This document shows positions 16,906-25,647 of a DNA stretch of 64,000 nt, one piece after another; the first letter of the stretch is position 1, and every line of letters starts with the position of its first letter. Source of the DNA: Psychrobacter sp. MF31. GTDB taxonomy: Bacteria; Pseudomonadota; Gammaproteobacteria; Pseudomonadales; Moraxellaceae. A program made the position numbers and the translations under genes. The notes beneath the pieces are model-generated. The model searched no databases. It was not told the DNA's origin and worked only from the letters and a program-made list of their open reading frames with translations. The stretch covers positions 124,001 to 188,000 of the forward strand of contig NZ_JABBDX010000003.1 of the NCBI RefSeq assembly GCF_012847335.1, read 5' to 3'.

Positions 16906-19719
16906 ATGGCGATTGGCTTATTTATTCTGGCAGTCATCATTGAGTTGGCAATGGTTTTAGCCATCTTTTTGCTGTCATTATCGCGGGTGACGGGCAGTAT
17001 TTTTGCGCTAATCACTGTAGCCGTTTGCGCCTTTATCAGTCCATGGTCGCTGATTTTGGGCGTTCCCATAGCGCTGCTGTGCTTGGTGCTTTTAATCTCC
17101 CCACTTCGCCAAAGCTTGATTACCAAGCGCGTTTATAAAATTTTGGCAGGGGCGATGCCAAGCATGAGCGACACCGAGCGCGAGGCGTTGGATGCCGGAA
17201 CCAGCTGGTGGGAAAAAGAGCTGTTTATGGGCGCGCCTAACTGGCATACGTTTGCCAATTATCCTTATCCAAAACTGTCGGCAGATGAGCAAAGCTTTTT
17301 GGATAATGAGGTGGAAGCGCTTTGTGCCATGCTCGATGAATGGCAGATTCAACACGAATTTAAAGGATTACCGGATGAAATTTGGCAATTTATCAAAGCC
17401 AATGGCTTTTTAGGGCTAATTATTCCCAAAAAATACGGCGGTCTTGAATTTACCTCTTATGCTCAAAGCCGCGTGATGAGTAAGATTGCCTCACGATCGC
17501 CCACAGCGGCGGTCAGCTGTATGGTACCCAACTCTTTGGGACCTGGTGAGCTGCTCATGCACTACGGCACGGACGCACAAAAGCGGCGCTGGCTGCCTGG
17601 GCTTGCTAAAGGGAATGAGATTCCGTGCTTTGGATTAACGGGTCCTGAGGCGGGATCGGACGCCGGCGCTATTCCCGATACGGGCGTGGTTTGCTACGGT
17701 GACTTTGAGGGTCGTCAAGTCTTAGGACTTAACATGAATTTTTCCAAGCGCTGGATTACTTTGGCGCCGATTGCGACCGTGGTTGGGCTTGCCTTTAAAA
17801 TGTATGATCCTGAAGGGCTTTTGGGAGACCCTGAAAAAACCGATTATGGCATCACCTGCGCGCTGATTCCGGCAAGTCATGAGGGCGTCATCACAGGACC
17901 GCGCCACAACCCAAGCGGCTCGCCGTTTATGAATGGAACGGTCGATGGCAAGGATGTGTTTATTCCGCTTGATTATATCATTGGCGGTGTTGAAAATGCC
18001 GGTCGCGGCTGGCGAATGCTGATGGAATGCCTAGGCGTTGGTCGCGGTATTTCCTTGCCTGCCCTATCGACTGCGGCAAGCGAGATGAGCTATCTTAATG
18101 TGGGCGCGTTTGCCAAAATCCGTGAGCAGTTTAAAATCTCGGTCGGCAAATTTGAAGGCGTTCAAGAAGTCACCAGTCAAATGGCAAGCCAAACTTATAT
18201 GTTAGAGGCGTTTCGCCACTTAGTCACTTGCGGTCTCAACCAAGGTGGCACGCCGTCCGTCATGACGGCTATGGCAAAATACTACGCGACCGAAACCATG
18301 CGCGAGGTCATCAACGGCGGCATGGACGTGGTCGGTGGTCGCGCCATCCAAATGGGACCCCGCAACTTTTTATCGACCGCTTATCAAGCCATTCCGGTAT
18401 CGATCACCGTTGAAGGCGCCAATATTTTAACGCGCTCCTTGATGATTTTTGGTCAAGGGGCAATGCGCTGCCACCCCTATTTGTTTGATGAGCTGCAACT
18501 GCTGCAAAGCGAAGATAAAAATACCGCGCTAAAATCCTTTGATAAGCTATTTTTTAAGCATTTAGGCTACACGTTTAATCGCGGCGCCAAAGCGTTTGTG
18601 GCAGGTTATTTGGGCGGCAGCAGTGATGCGCCCATTTTCGTTGATGCCTTTACCCGACCTTATTATCAGCATATCAACCGATTAAGCGCGGACTTTGCGC
18701 TGACAGCGGACATGGCGCTTGGGCTATTGGCAGGGGATTTAAAGCGTAAAGAGATGCTCTCAGGGCGTTTGGCGGACATTCACGGTCATTTATTTATCGC
18801 AACCGCCATTTTGCAATTTTATCAAAACGGCAGCAAATCGGTTGCTGAGCGCCTTCATGCTGAGGTTGCTTTAAAAAACAGCCTTTATACCATTCAAGAG
18901 GCGTTTTTTAGCTTTTATGCCAACTTCCCCAACCGCTTTGCCGCGCGCTTGGTTCAGTTTGTCACCTTTCCAAATGGTCGTATTTTTGCGCCGGTGAGCG
19001 ATGACTTAAAGCAAAAACTGGGCGATACCTTTATGGATGATTTTGAGGACAACCCGTTCCGCGATTATCTCAAATCGATGATTTACTACAACACCGAGCC
19101 TGAGGATGTGACGGGTCGCTTGGAATCGACGTACCAAACGCTATTGCTCATTGAGCCCTTGTGGCAGACGTTTAAAAAGGCGGAAAATAAAGACAAGTTT
19201 GAGGGCTTAACCTTTGAGGATCATGTGGTTGAAGCCAGTCAAAAAGGTGTGATCAGCGAAGAAGATGCCGAAGTGCTCATTCATTACAATGCCATGCGCT
19301 TTGACGCTTTACTGACCGATGTGTTTGATTCAAACCTTTGGCAGGCTCAGGAGCGCCACAATCCGCATACTTTAGAAAATGCCGTTCAGCAATTGACCGA
19401 TTACGCGGCGATTAAGCAAGCAGCAAGGCGTCGTCATGGCATTGTCGATGAAGACCTGCAACATGACAAACCGACCGGCGATGACAACCCCGACCACGGT
19501 TATGAGCAAGATGGCAATGTCAAAAAAGCCAGCGAGCAGTCAAGCGCTAAAGAAATCCGTAACCAAGCTGACTTTGCCCACGACCATCCCGATAGTGAAG
19601 CGCTAAGCCACCGCCACCGTGATGCAGAATCCATGCTCAATGAGCGAATGAGCCAAAATCATTCGGCAAACACAGATGACAAATGGCACGATGGTCTGCG
19701 CCGTGATGATGAAAAATAG
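16906..19719 (+). CDS. fadE: Acyl-CoA dehydrogenase FadE with extended C-terminus
   Basis: The protein is 937 residues from ATG 16906, set by GGAGA six bases upstream. It has two or three N-terminal membrane segments, then a FadE-type acyl-CoA dehydrogenase: CFGLTGPEAGSDAGAIPDTG (FAD/substrate loop), RGISLPALS, and the DUF1974-type C-terminal domain (NFPNRFAARLVQFV). It catalyses the first step of fatty-acid beta-oxidation at the inner membrane. It is about 120 residues longer than E. coli FadE: the final 95 or so residues are hydrophilic, rich in Asp, His, Glu and Ser, and appear disordered. Two fadD genes elsewhere in the window supply its acyl-CoA substrates. Confidence 0.93.
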   Translation: MAIGLFILAVIIELAMVLAIFLLSLSRVTGSIFALITVAVCAFISPWSLILGVPIALLCLVLLISPLRQSLITKRVYKILAGAMPSMSDTEREALDAGTSWWEKELFMGAPNWHTFANYPYPKLSADEQSFLDNEVEALCAMLDEWQIQHEFKGLPDEIWQFIKANGFLGLIIPKKYGGLEFTSYAQSRVMSKIASRSPTAAVSCMVPNSLGPGELLMHYGTDAQKRRWLPGLAKGNEIPCFGLTGPEAGSDAGAIPDTGVVCYGDFEGRQVLGLNMNFSKRWITLAPIATVVGLAFKMYDPEGLLGDPEKTDYGITCALIPASHEGVITGPRHNPSGSPFMNGTVDGKDVFIPLDYIIGGVENAGRGWRMLMECLGVGRGISLPALSTAASEMSYLNVGAFAKIREQFKISVGKFEGVQEVTSQMASQTYMLEAFRHLVTCGLNQGGTPSVMTAMAKYYATETMREVINGGMDVVGGRAIQMGPRNFLSTAYQAIPVSITVEGANILTRSLMIFGQGAMRCHPYLFDELQLLQSEDKNTALKSFDKLFFKHLGYTFNRGAKAFVAGYLGGSSDAPIFVDAFTRPYYQHINRLSADFALTADMALGLLAGDLKRKEMLSGRLADIHGHLFIATAILQFYQNGSKSVAERLHAEVALKNSLYTIQEAFFSFYANFPNRFAARLVQFVTFPNGRIFAPVSDDLKQKLGDTFMDDFEDNPFRDYLKSMIYYNTEPEDVTGRLESTYQTLLLIEPLWQTFKKAENKDKFEGLTFEDHVVEASQKGVISEEDAEVLIHYNAMRFDALLTDVFDSNLWQAQERHNPHTLENAVQQLTDYAAIKQAARRRHGIVDEDLQHDKPTGDDNPDHGYEQDGNVKKASEQSSAKEIRNQADFAHDHPDSEALSHRHRDAESMLNERMSQNHSANTDDKWHDGLRRDDEK

Positions 19720-19732
19720 TTAACTTGATTAA

Positions 19733-19764
19733 AAAAAAGCAAGCCCTCAAAAGCTTGCTTTTTT
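19733..19764. terminator. Bidirectional terminator between fadE and TSUP gene
   Basis: The stem AAAAGCAAGC / GCTTGCTTTT is flanked by an A-run on the left and a T-run on the right. It lies between the convergent fadE (ends 19719) and TSUP permease gene (ends 19784). Confidence 0.85.
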
Positions 19765-19783
19765 AATTTATTTTTTACATCAA

Positions 19784-20539
19784 TTAGGTAACTACGTATT
19801 TGGTCACCATCGCCAAACAGACCAAAACGATCACCGGTCGAATCAAGCGGCTGCCGCCTTTAATCACCATTTGCGAGCCAAAATAAGCACCGATAGTTTG
19901 CCCAACCATCATCGCAAGCCCCACCTTCCAAAGCACATTACCGCCGATAATAAAAAAGATCAGCGAGCCGATGTTACTGGCTAAATTGAGCATTTTAGCC
20001 GCGCCCGTGGCTTCAATAATCGTTCGACCGCGAAGCGCAACATTGCCAAGCGCAAAAAACATTCCGGTGCCAGGTCCCATATAGCCATCATAAAAACCGA
20101 TAATCGGTGAGATGATTTTTTGCCAAACGCCCTCGCTGACTTTAGGCTCAGTTCGAACCGCCCCAATTTTGGGGGCAAGCAGCGTATAAATGCCAATGGC
20201 GGCAATCAAAAATGGAATCAGCTTTTCAAGCACATCCGGCGGCGACAGTTGAACGGCAATCGCGCCAAAGACAGAGCCAATAAACGAGGCAATAACTGCC
20301 GTTTTGATGGCTTTTGGGTCAACCACACGCCGCCGAATCATCGTTAATGAAGCGGCAAACGCGCCAGACGATGCTTGCAACTTGTTCGTTCCCAAAGTCA
20401 TGACCGGCGGGATATTGGCAAGCAGCATGGCAGGGATGGTCAACAGCCCGCCACCACCAGCAATGGCATCGATAAACCCTGCTAAAGCGGCAACGCCTGC
20501 AAGCATTAGTATAATCTCAATTGACAACGATACGTCCAT
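19784..20539 (-). CDS. TSUP (TauE/SafE) family membrane permease
   Basis: A 251-residue inner-membrane protein with about eight hydrophobic segments. Typical TSUP features are the N-terminal FIDAIAGGGGLLTIPAML and the related second-half motif GFYDGYMGPGTGMF, the internal repeat of this family. Members move sulfite, sulfoacetate, taurine-derived anions or other small organic anions; the substrate here is not known. It stands alone on the minus strand, divergent from nhaA. Confidence 0.9.
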   Translation of the reverse strand: MDVSLSIEIILMLAGVAALAGFIDAIAGGGGLLTIPAMLLANIPPVMTLGTNKLQASSGAFAASLTMIRRRVVDPKAIKTAVIASFIGSVFGAIAVQLSPPDVLEKLIPFLIAAIGIYTLLAPKIGAVRTEPKVSEGVWQKIISPIIGFYDGYMGPGTGMFFALGNVALRGRTIIEATGAAKMLNLASNIGSLIFFIIGGNVLWKVGLAMMVGQTIGAYFGSQMVIKGGSRLIRPVIVLVCLAMVTKYVVT

Positions 20540-20851
20540 GACCCAACCTTTTAGATAGATGGCAAATCATCACTTTTTGAACAATGATGGTTTCGGCGCG
20601 ACCAAAAACTTCCCGATTTTGGTTTGAAGCGCTTGTGAAAATAGAATAAAAATAACCAACAAGAAAACGCCGCGCCGCCTAAGGTCATGGTAATTTCACC
20701 AAAACTTTGCGTGATCGGCTGCAAAAATGAACAAAACTGACGTGAAATTGCGCTTATTATAAAGTTAAAGTGATAAAAAAAGCCAAAAATTGGCTAATTT
20801 CTGCTAGATTTAAAGGCAATCAATAATTTTGACCCAAAATATGAGGCTGGT
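20540..20851. other. Divergent intergenic region of TSUP gene and nhaA
   Basis: About 310 bases with no credible gene. It should hold the promoters of both divergent genes. The part nearest nhaA is AT-rich, and GAGG lies eight bases before the nhaA ATG. No clear operator or NhaR site was recognised. Confidence 0.5.
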
Positions 20852-22051
20852 ATGGCAATTCAACGACTAAAGGCATTTTTTGATCTTGAGGCTTCAGGAG
20901 GCATTGTGTTGGCGCTTGCTGCCATCGCCGCCATGATCATTGCCAACACGCCGTGGGTGACGTGGTATGAGTCGTTTGTTCACGCGCCTGTTGCGATCCA
21001 AATTGGCAGCTTTGCCATTGCCAAAGATGCCCACCACTGGATCAATGATGGTCTCATGGCAGTGTTTTTCTTTTTGGTGGGGCTTGAGCTCAAACGCGAA
21101 GTGCTCATCGGTGAGTTGTCCAACGTTAAGCAAATCATTTTACCGGCGGCGGCGGCGCTTGGCGGGATGATCATGCCTGCCATCATTTATGTCGCGTTTA
21201 ACCATCAAAATCCTGACTATCTAAAAGGTTGGGCAATTCCAACTGCAACTGACATTGCCTTTGCCCTTGGTATTTTAAGTTTGCTTGGCAATCGCGTTCC
21301 AAACGCGCTCAAAGTGTTTTTGGTTTCCATTGCCATTTTTGATGATATTGGCGCAATTGTCATCATTGCGCTGTTTTATACAAGTGACTTGTCATTTGTA
21401 TCGCTTGGGCTTGCTGCGCTGTGTTTGCCGTTTTTATACTTGCTAAATCGCAAAAACGTCACGGGAATCACGCCTTATGTGCTCATCGGCGTCATCATGT
21501 GGTTTTTGGTGCTGCAATCGGGAATTCACGCCACACTTGCTGGGGTAGTGCTTGCGCTATTTATCCCGATGTTTGATAAAACCGATCCTGAGCATTCACC
21601 GCTTGAGGAGTTGGAGCACGATTTGCAAAATACCGTATCCTATGGGATTTTGCCGCTATTTGCCTTTGTCAATTCAGGGATTTCGCTTCAAGGCGCGGGA
21701 CTTGGTGAGCTGTTCCATTCTGTGCCGCTTGGTATTGCCGCAGGGCTATTTATCGGCAAGCAGCTTGGGGTAATGATTGCTTGTTGGCTGATCTTTAAAT
21801 CAGGATTGTCCACCATGCCGCAAGGGGTCAATTTTAAACAAATTTATGGCGCCGCGCTGCTTTGCGGGGTTGGTTTTACCATGAGTTTGTTTATCGGCGG
21901 TCTTGCGTTTGGCGGCAATACGACAGGATTTGATGAGCGCCTTGGTATCATCATGGGATCGATTGTGTCAGGGATTGCAGGCTATATCATGCTCAAAATC
22001 AGCTTAAAAGACTCGGTCAGCCAAAATACGCTTGATTTAACGCAGTCATAA
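20852..22051 (+). CDS. nhaA: Na+/H+ antiporter NhaA
   Basis: A 399-residue NhaA-family antiporter with about 12 transmembrane segments. The ion-binding aspartates are Asp134 ([11 protein letters not shown]) and Asp164/Asp165 ([10 protein letters not shown]). The N-terminal [21 protein letters not shown] and the motif [19 protein letters not shown] are diagnostic. It expels sodium in exchange for protons for pH and salt homeostasis, which fits a marine or salt-tolerant lifestyle. An MpaB-type oxygenase gene starts 26 bases downstream and is likely co-transcribed. Confidence 0.96.
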   Translation: MAIQRLKAFFDLEASGGIVLALAAIAAMIIANTPWVTWYESFVHAPVAIQIGSFAIAKDAHHWINDGLMAVFFFLVGLELKREVLIGELSNVKQIILPAAAALGGMIMPAIIYVAFNHQNPDYLKGWAIPTATDIAFALGILSLLGNRVPNALKVFLVSIAIFDDIGAIVIIALFYTSDLSFVSLGLAALCLPFLYLLNRKNVTGITPYVLIGVIMWFLVLQSGIHATLAGVVLALFIPMFDKTDPEHSPLEELEHDLQNTVSYGILPLFAFVNSGISLQGAGLGELFHSVPLGIAAGLFIGKQLGVMIACWLIFKSGLSTMPQGVNFKQIYGAALLCGVGFTMSLFIGGLAFGGNTTGFDERLGIIMGSIVSGIAGYIMLKISLKDSVSQNTLDLTQS

Positions 22052-22077
22052 CTTTAGAAACTAATAAGAGCTCGGAT

Positions 22078-23370
22078 ATGGTCATGCCAACGTCTTATCT
22101 CACTCATGGTCGCAGCACAAGCATTGACGATCATCGTAATTTGCAAGTGCTAAATCGGATCAAGCGCTATTTATTGCCAAAAGATTTTGCCATTTCCAAT
22201 GAATTATTGTTAGAGCTGGCTAACGGCTACGATTTGGGGGATGCGCTTGCCGACCCGCTTATTCAAGACGGTATAAAGTTTGCTAAACCTTTACAAGCAA
22301 AAATTTTAAATCAAAACCAAATTAGCGATGATGACTTAAACAACAGTTTAAATCGCACTGAGCTTCATGCGCTTTCCCAAACTTTTAGCCGCCATCCCGA
22401 TTGGTTTGACCCAAAGCTTGCGGCAATTGGCGCAGCGGCGTATCGGCGCTATCCGCTCATGCTGATTTGGCTACTTCGTAACGTGGCATTGATGGCAGGA
22501 TATAGCATTCCCGCGCTGTCACTGCCTTTAATTCAAACCGGAGCGCTCGTTCATGACGCGCTGCCAAGGCTAATGCGGACTTACGCTTATATTTTAGCCG
22601 TTTCTGAATATCCAAATAGCGATAACCGATCTAAATTCCCTTTTGATACCGTGCTTGCGGTTGGCTCTGAGGGCTGGCGGCAATCCATCAATGTCCGGCA
22701 AACCCATGCCCTTGTCCGCCAAAAACTGCTTACGGGTAAACTAGCCGTTCCTGAACTTGCTAAAACTGCTGCTCACGCCCAAACGGACAATCTTTGGAAC
22801 ACAGGCTATTGGGGCATTCCGATCAATCAGACGGATATGGTGGCAACGCATTTGCAATTTTCCTTACTGATCATGCGCGGATTGCAATTGCTTGGCGCTC
22901 GCATCAGCGCGGAGGAAGCGTCAGGAATTTTACATTTGTGGCAACTTGCCAGCTTTTGGCTTGGCGTTGATTTAAAGCGACTTCCGGAGAATGAGACGGC
23001 GTGCTGGGAGTGGCTTTATACCTATTTGTCCATTCAGCAGCTTGATTTTGAGGTGGGGCGACCGCTTGCCAAAGCGCTTCACGACTTGCCAAGTCAGCTG
23101 ATGGGTGAGGACAACCGCCGAGGTCAGTTTGTGGAACTCGTTAACGCCAGCGTCACCCGAACCTTGGTTGGTGATGACATTGGCGATGGGTTAAATTTGC
23201 CCAAATCCAAGCTGCGCTTTGGGGTGCTCTCTGCCGTCCCAATTTTATTTGCCCTTGATACGGCAAGGCTTCACAGTGACAACGCGGCGCAAAAACTTGA
23301 GCAATTTCGCGCCAAACGGCAAGACAATATGAACTGGTGGCTTAAAAAAAATGATGACTATTATAAGTAA
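22078..23370 (+). CDS. Oxygenase MpaB family protein (DUF2236)
   Basis: A 430-residue protein of the DUF2236 family, which includes the fungal oxygenase MpaB and bacterial latex-clearing protein Lcp. The heme-binding/family motif is visible as VRQTHALVRQKL, followed by WGIPINQTDMVATHLQFSLLIMRGLQLLG, where the family conserves a Gln/Asp and a helical bundle. Known members are b-type heme oxygenases; the substrate here is unknown. AAGAG lies seven bases before the ATG. Its position 26 bases after nhaA suggests one transcript, though no functional link is obvious. Confidence 0.82.
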   Translation: MVMPTSYLTHGRSTSIDDHRNLQVLNRIKRYLLPKDFAISNELLLELANGYDLGDALADPLIQDGIKFAKPLQAKILNQNQISDDDLNNSLNRTELHALSQTFSRHPDWFDPKLAAIGAAAYRRYPLMLIWLLRNVALMAGYSIPALSLPLIQTGALVHDALPRLMRTYAYILAVSEYPNSDNRSKFPFDTVLAVGSEGWRQSINVRQTHALVRQKLLTGKLAVPELAKTAAHAQTDNLWNTGYWGIPINQTDMVATHLQFSLLIMRGLQLLGARISAEEASGILHLWQLASFWLGVDLKRLPENETACWEWLYTYLSIQQLDFEVGRPLAKALHDLPSQLMGEDNRRGQFVELVNASVTRTLVGDDIGDGLNLPKSKLRFGVLSAVPILFALDTARLHSDNAAQKLEQFRAKRQDNMNWWLKKNDDYYK

Positions 23371-23443
23371 CTATCGGCATAAGATTGGCGGTTAAAAAAA
23401 CGATTTAAAGCCATTATAATTTTTATCACCTTGATCAAGATTT

Positions 23444-24214
23444 TTAATGGTTTGGGATTTTGGGATCAAGCCTATAATACCAATCAAGCTTGCGATCAAA
23501 GCCGACCTCAAGAAGGCTTGCAATCACGCGACCCGTCAGCCCCCAAACGGTCTCGCCATCGATGACAAAGCTTGGGGTCACAAGCGTGGTAGTCGCGCCT
23601 TGAATGGGATAGCGGATTCGGTACTCCTCCACGGGCTGATGAATCAGCGCCGTAAAATCTGCCCAAAAAATTCGCGCAATCTCACCAAGCTCTGGAACCA
23701 GTACCAAATCGGGATCAATCAGCGCGACAATCGGGCGAACGCTCAAGCCACTTTTGGACAATTGCGGCGGCAGCTGACCGATGATTTTGACGCGACTTGG
23801 CGGCAGCGCAGTTTCCTCGCAAGCTTCGCGAAGGGCGGTGACGACATTATTGCCATCGCCTATTTCAAATTTGCCGCCTGCGCAAGACACCTCTCCGGCA
23901 TGGCTATTGAGATGCGTGGCTCGGCGAGTGAGCAGCAGCCGAGGCTTGGCTTCCTCAGTAATGGCAACCAAAATCGACGCATCAGCGATGGGCGTTTGGT
24001 ACAAATGCGCCAAAATTTGTGCCGCGGCACTGATATCGCCATTAAGCGCGATTGCCTGTTTTTTTTCGAGCCGTGGCTGCATGTTTTGACAGAATTCTTG
24101 TAAAATAGGTGCTTGCAATTTTTGGGTCAATTGCCCAAGGAGCGGCTGATCAATTCGGCTTGCGAGCGCCACGCTTAACTGATCAAATCGGGGTGAGTGC
24201 GGCGCGATTGTCAT
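23444..24214 (-). CDS. Nudix hydrolase, CoA pyrophosphatase type
   Basis: The protein is 256 residues from the ATG at 24214 (AAGG before it); an upstream start at 24289 would overlap the divergent HPP gene. The CoA-diphosphatase signature is present: LNSHAGEVSCAGGKFEIGD followed by ALREACEETALP, the Nudix box with Gly-x5-Glu-x7-Arg-Glu. Members cleave CoA and its derivatives to acyl-phosphopantetheine and 3',5'-ADP. Many gammaproteobacteria have one such enzyme (NudL). The first 60 residues are a poorly conserved lead. Confidence 0.85.
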   Translation of the reverse strand: MTIAPHSPRFDQLSVALASRIDQPLLGQLTQKLQAPILQEFCQNMQPRLEKKQAIALNGDISAAAQILAHLYQTPIADASILVAITEEAKPRLLLTRRATHLNSHAGEVSCAGGKFEIGDGNNVVTALREACEETALPPSRVKIIGQLPPQLSKSGLSVRPIVALIDPDLVLVPELGEIARIFWADFTALIHQPVEEYRIRYPIQGATTTLVTPSFVIDGETVWGLTGRVIASLLEVGFDRKLDWYYRLDPKIPNH

Positions 24215-24270
24215 AACCTTGTCCTTTATTTTATGGTCTGAACCTTTAAAGTGGTCGTTAGGATTTATTT

Positions 24271-24786
24271 GTGAATAAGATTTTTTCATTATCGAAAATG
24301 CAAGGTCGGATAGATACCTGCCCTGAACGCTTACCTTTAATGATTATTGCCTTAGCTTGGGTGGGCGGAACGCTTGCCACCGCCATGCTTGCCTTAATTG
24401 GCAATTGGCAAAACGTCGCCATGATCTTAGGCTCGTTTGGCGCCAGCTGTTTGCTGATTTTTGCCTATCCTGAGAGCCCGTTTGCCCAGCCGCGAAATAT
24501 CGTTGGCGGTCATATGGTCACCACCTTTACGGGGCTGTTTTTTATGAGCATTTTTGGGGTTGAATGGTGGAGCATGGCGCTTGCCGTCGGAACAGCCATC
24601 TCTTTAATGCTGCTGCTTCGCGTCCCCCACCCGCCTGCAGGCTCCAACCCCTTGATTGTAATGCTCGGCGGCGTTCCTTGGAGCTTTTTAATTACCCCAA
24701 CGCTCATTGGTGCCATTGTGCTGGTTGTTGTGGCGCTGATTTACAACAACATCGGTCGCAATCGCCATTATCCGCGCTATTGGTAG
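24271..24786 (+). CDS. HPP-family membrane protein
   Basis: A 171-residue inner-membrane protein with four hydrophobic segments and the family motif HPPAGSNPLI in LLRVPHPPAGSNPL. It starts at GTG 24271 with AGGA seven bases upstream. HPP proteins have been linked to nitrite or small anion transport in plants and cyanobacteria; the function here is not established. It is divergent from the Nudix gene with a short shared upstream region and is followed by a terminator. Confidence 0.88.
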   Translation: MNKIFSLSKMQGRIDTCPERLPLMIIALAWVGGTLATAMLALIGNWQNVAMILGSFGASCLLIFAYPESPFAQPRNIVGGHMVTTFTGLFFMSIFGVEWWSMALAVGTAISLMLLLRVPHPPAGSNPLIVMLGGVPWSFLITPTLIGAIVLVVVALIYNNIGRNRHYPRYW

Positions 24787-24814
24787 CCTTATTTTTTCGT
24801 TGATGGTCAAAGGT

Positions 24815-24849
24815 AAAAGCGCTTTTATTGTCGATAAAGGCGCTTTTTT
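24815..24849 (+). terminator. Intrinsic terminator after the HPP gene
   Basis: The hairpin AAAAGCGC-TTTAT / ATAAA-GCGCTTTT is followed by more Ts and lies 29 bases after the HPP stop codon. Confidence 0.8.
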
Positions 24850-25043
24850 CATTAAAGTGCTGTAATCCTGTAACCCAAGCTAAGCCTTGTCCAATTCTAT
24901 GTTATCTTGGAATCAATTTAGATGACGGCTTATCATTATAAAATCAAGCATAAGCACGCTTACGCCGTCACCCTTTTTTAAAATATTGATCGCAAAATTT
25001 ATCAAATCTTCAAAAATCGTCAGTAATAATTAAGGCAGAGATT

Positions 25044-25607
25044 ATGCAGTATTGTCTTCAATGTGGTCACAAAGCCGAAGTCAAAATTCCGGCAACGGAC
25101 AACATGCCGCGATTGGTGTGCCCAAGCTGCGGCTATATCCATTATGAAAACCCTAAGATTATCTGCGGCGCGCTGGTAGTCTTTGAAGACAAAGTGCTGC
25201 TTTGCCGCCGTGCCATTGAGCCGCAATATGGGCTTTGGACGATTCCGGCAGGATTTATGGAAAATGGCGAAACCATTGCCGAAGGTGCGGCTCGCGAGTG
25301 CTTTGAGGAGGCGGATGCCGTTGCCATCAACCCAAGCTTATACTGCATTTATGACATCCCTGACATTGGTCAGATTTATATTATTTATTTGGCGGATTTA
25401 AAAGATGGCGCGTTTGGCATTGGCTCAGAAAGCCTTGATAGCGCGCTGTTTAGCGAAGATGACATCCCTTGGGATACCATCGCCTTTGAAGCGGTTAAGC
25501 GCACTTTAACTTGCTATTTTGAAGACCGGAAAAAATTTAGCACCTTAAATGAATTCCCCGTTCATCAAGATATGATTGGCAAAGACCAAAGCATTAAGCG
25601 CTATTAA
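25044..25607 (+). CDS. Nudix hydrolase with N-terminal zinc ribbon
   Basis: A 187-residue protein. Cys4, Cys7, Cys26 and Cys29 form a zinc ribbon (CLQC...CPSC). The Nudix box GFMENGETIAEGAARECFEEADA gives Gly-x5-Glu-x7-Arg-Glu-x2-Glu-Glu. This layout is seen in NudC-like NADH pyrophosphatases and YjhB-type proteins; the short length without the NADH-specific SQPWPFPxS motif argues against NudC. The substrate is unknown. AGG precedes the ATG. Confidence 0.88.
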   Translation: MQYCLQCGHKAEVKIPATDNMPRLVCPSCGYIHYENPKIICGALVVFEDKVLLCRRAIEPQYGLWTIPAGFMENGETIAEGAARECFEEADAVAINPSLYCIYDIPDIGQIYIIYLADLKDGAFGIGSESLDSALFSEDDIPWDTIAFEAVKRTLTCYFEDRKKFSTLNEFPVHQDMIGKDQSIKRY

Positions 25608-25647
25608 AAATTAACTTTTAAAATAATCATTCAAAAGGAATCAAATT

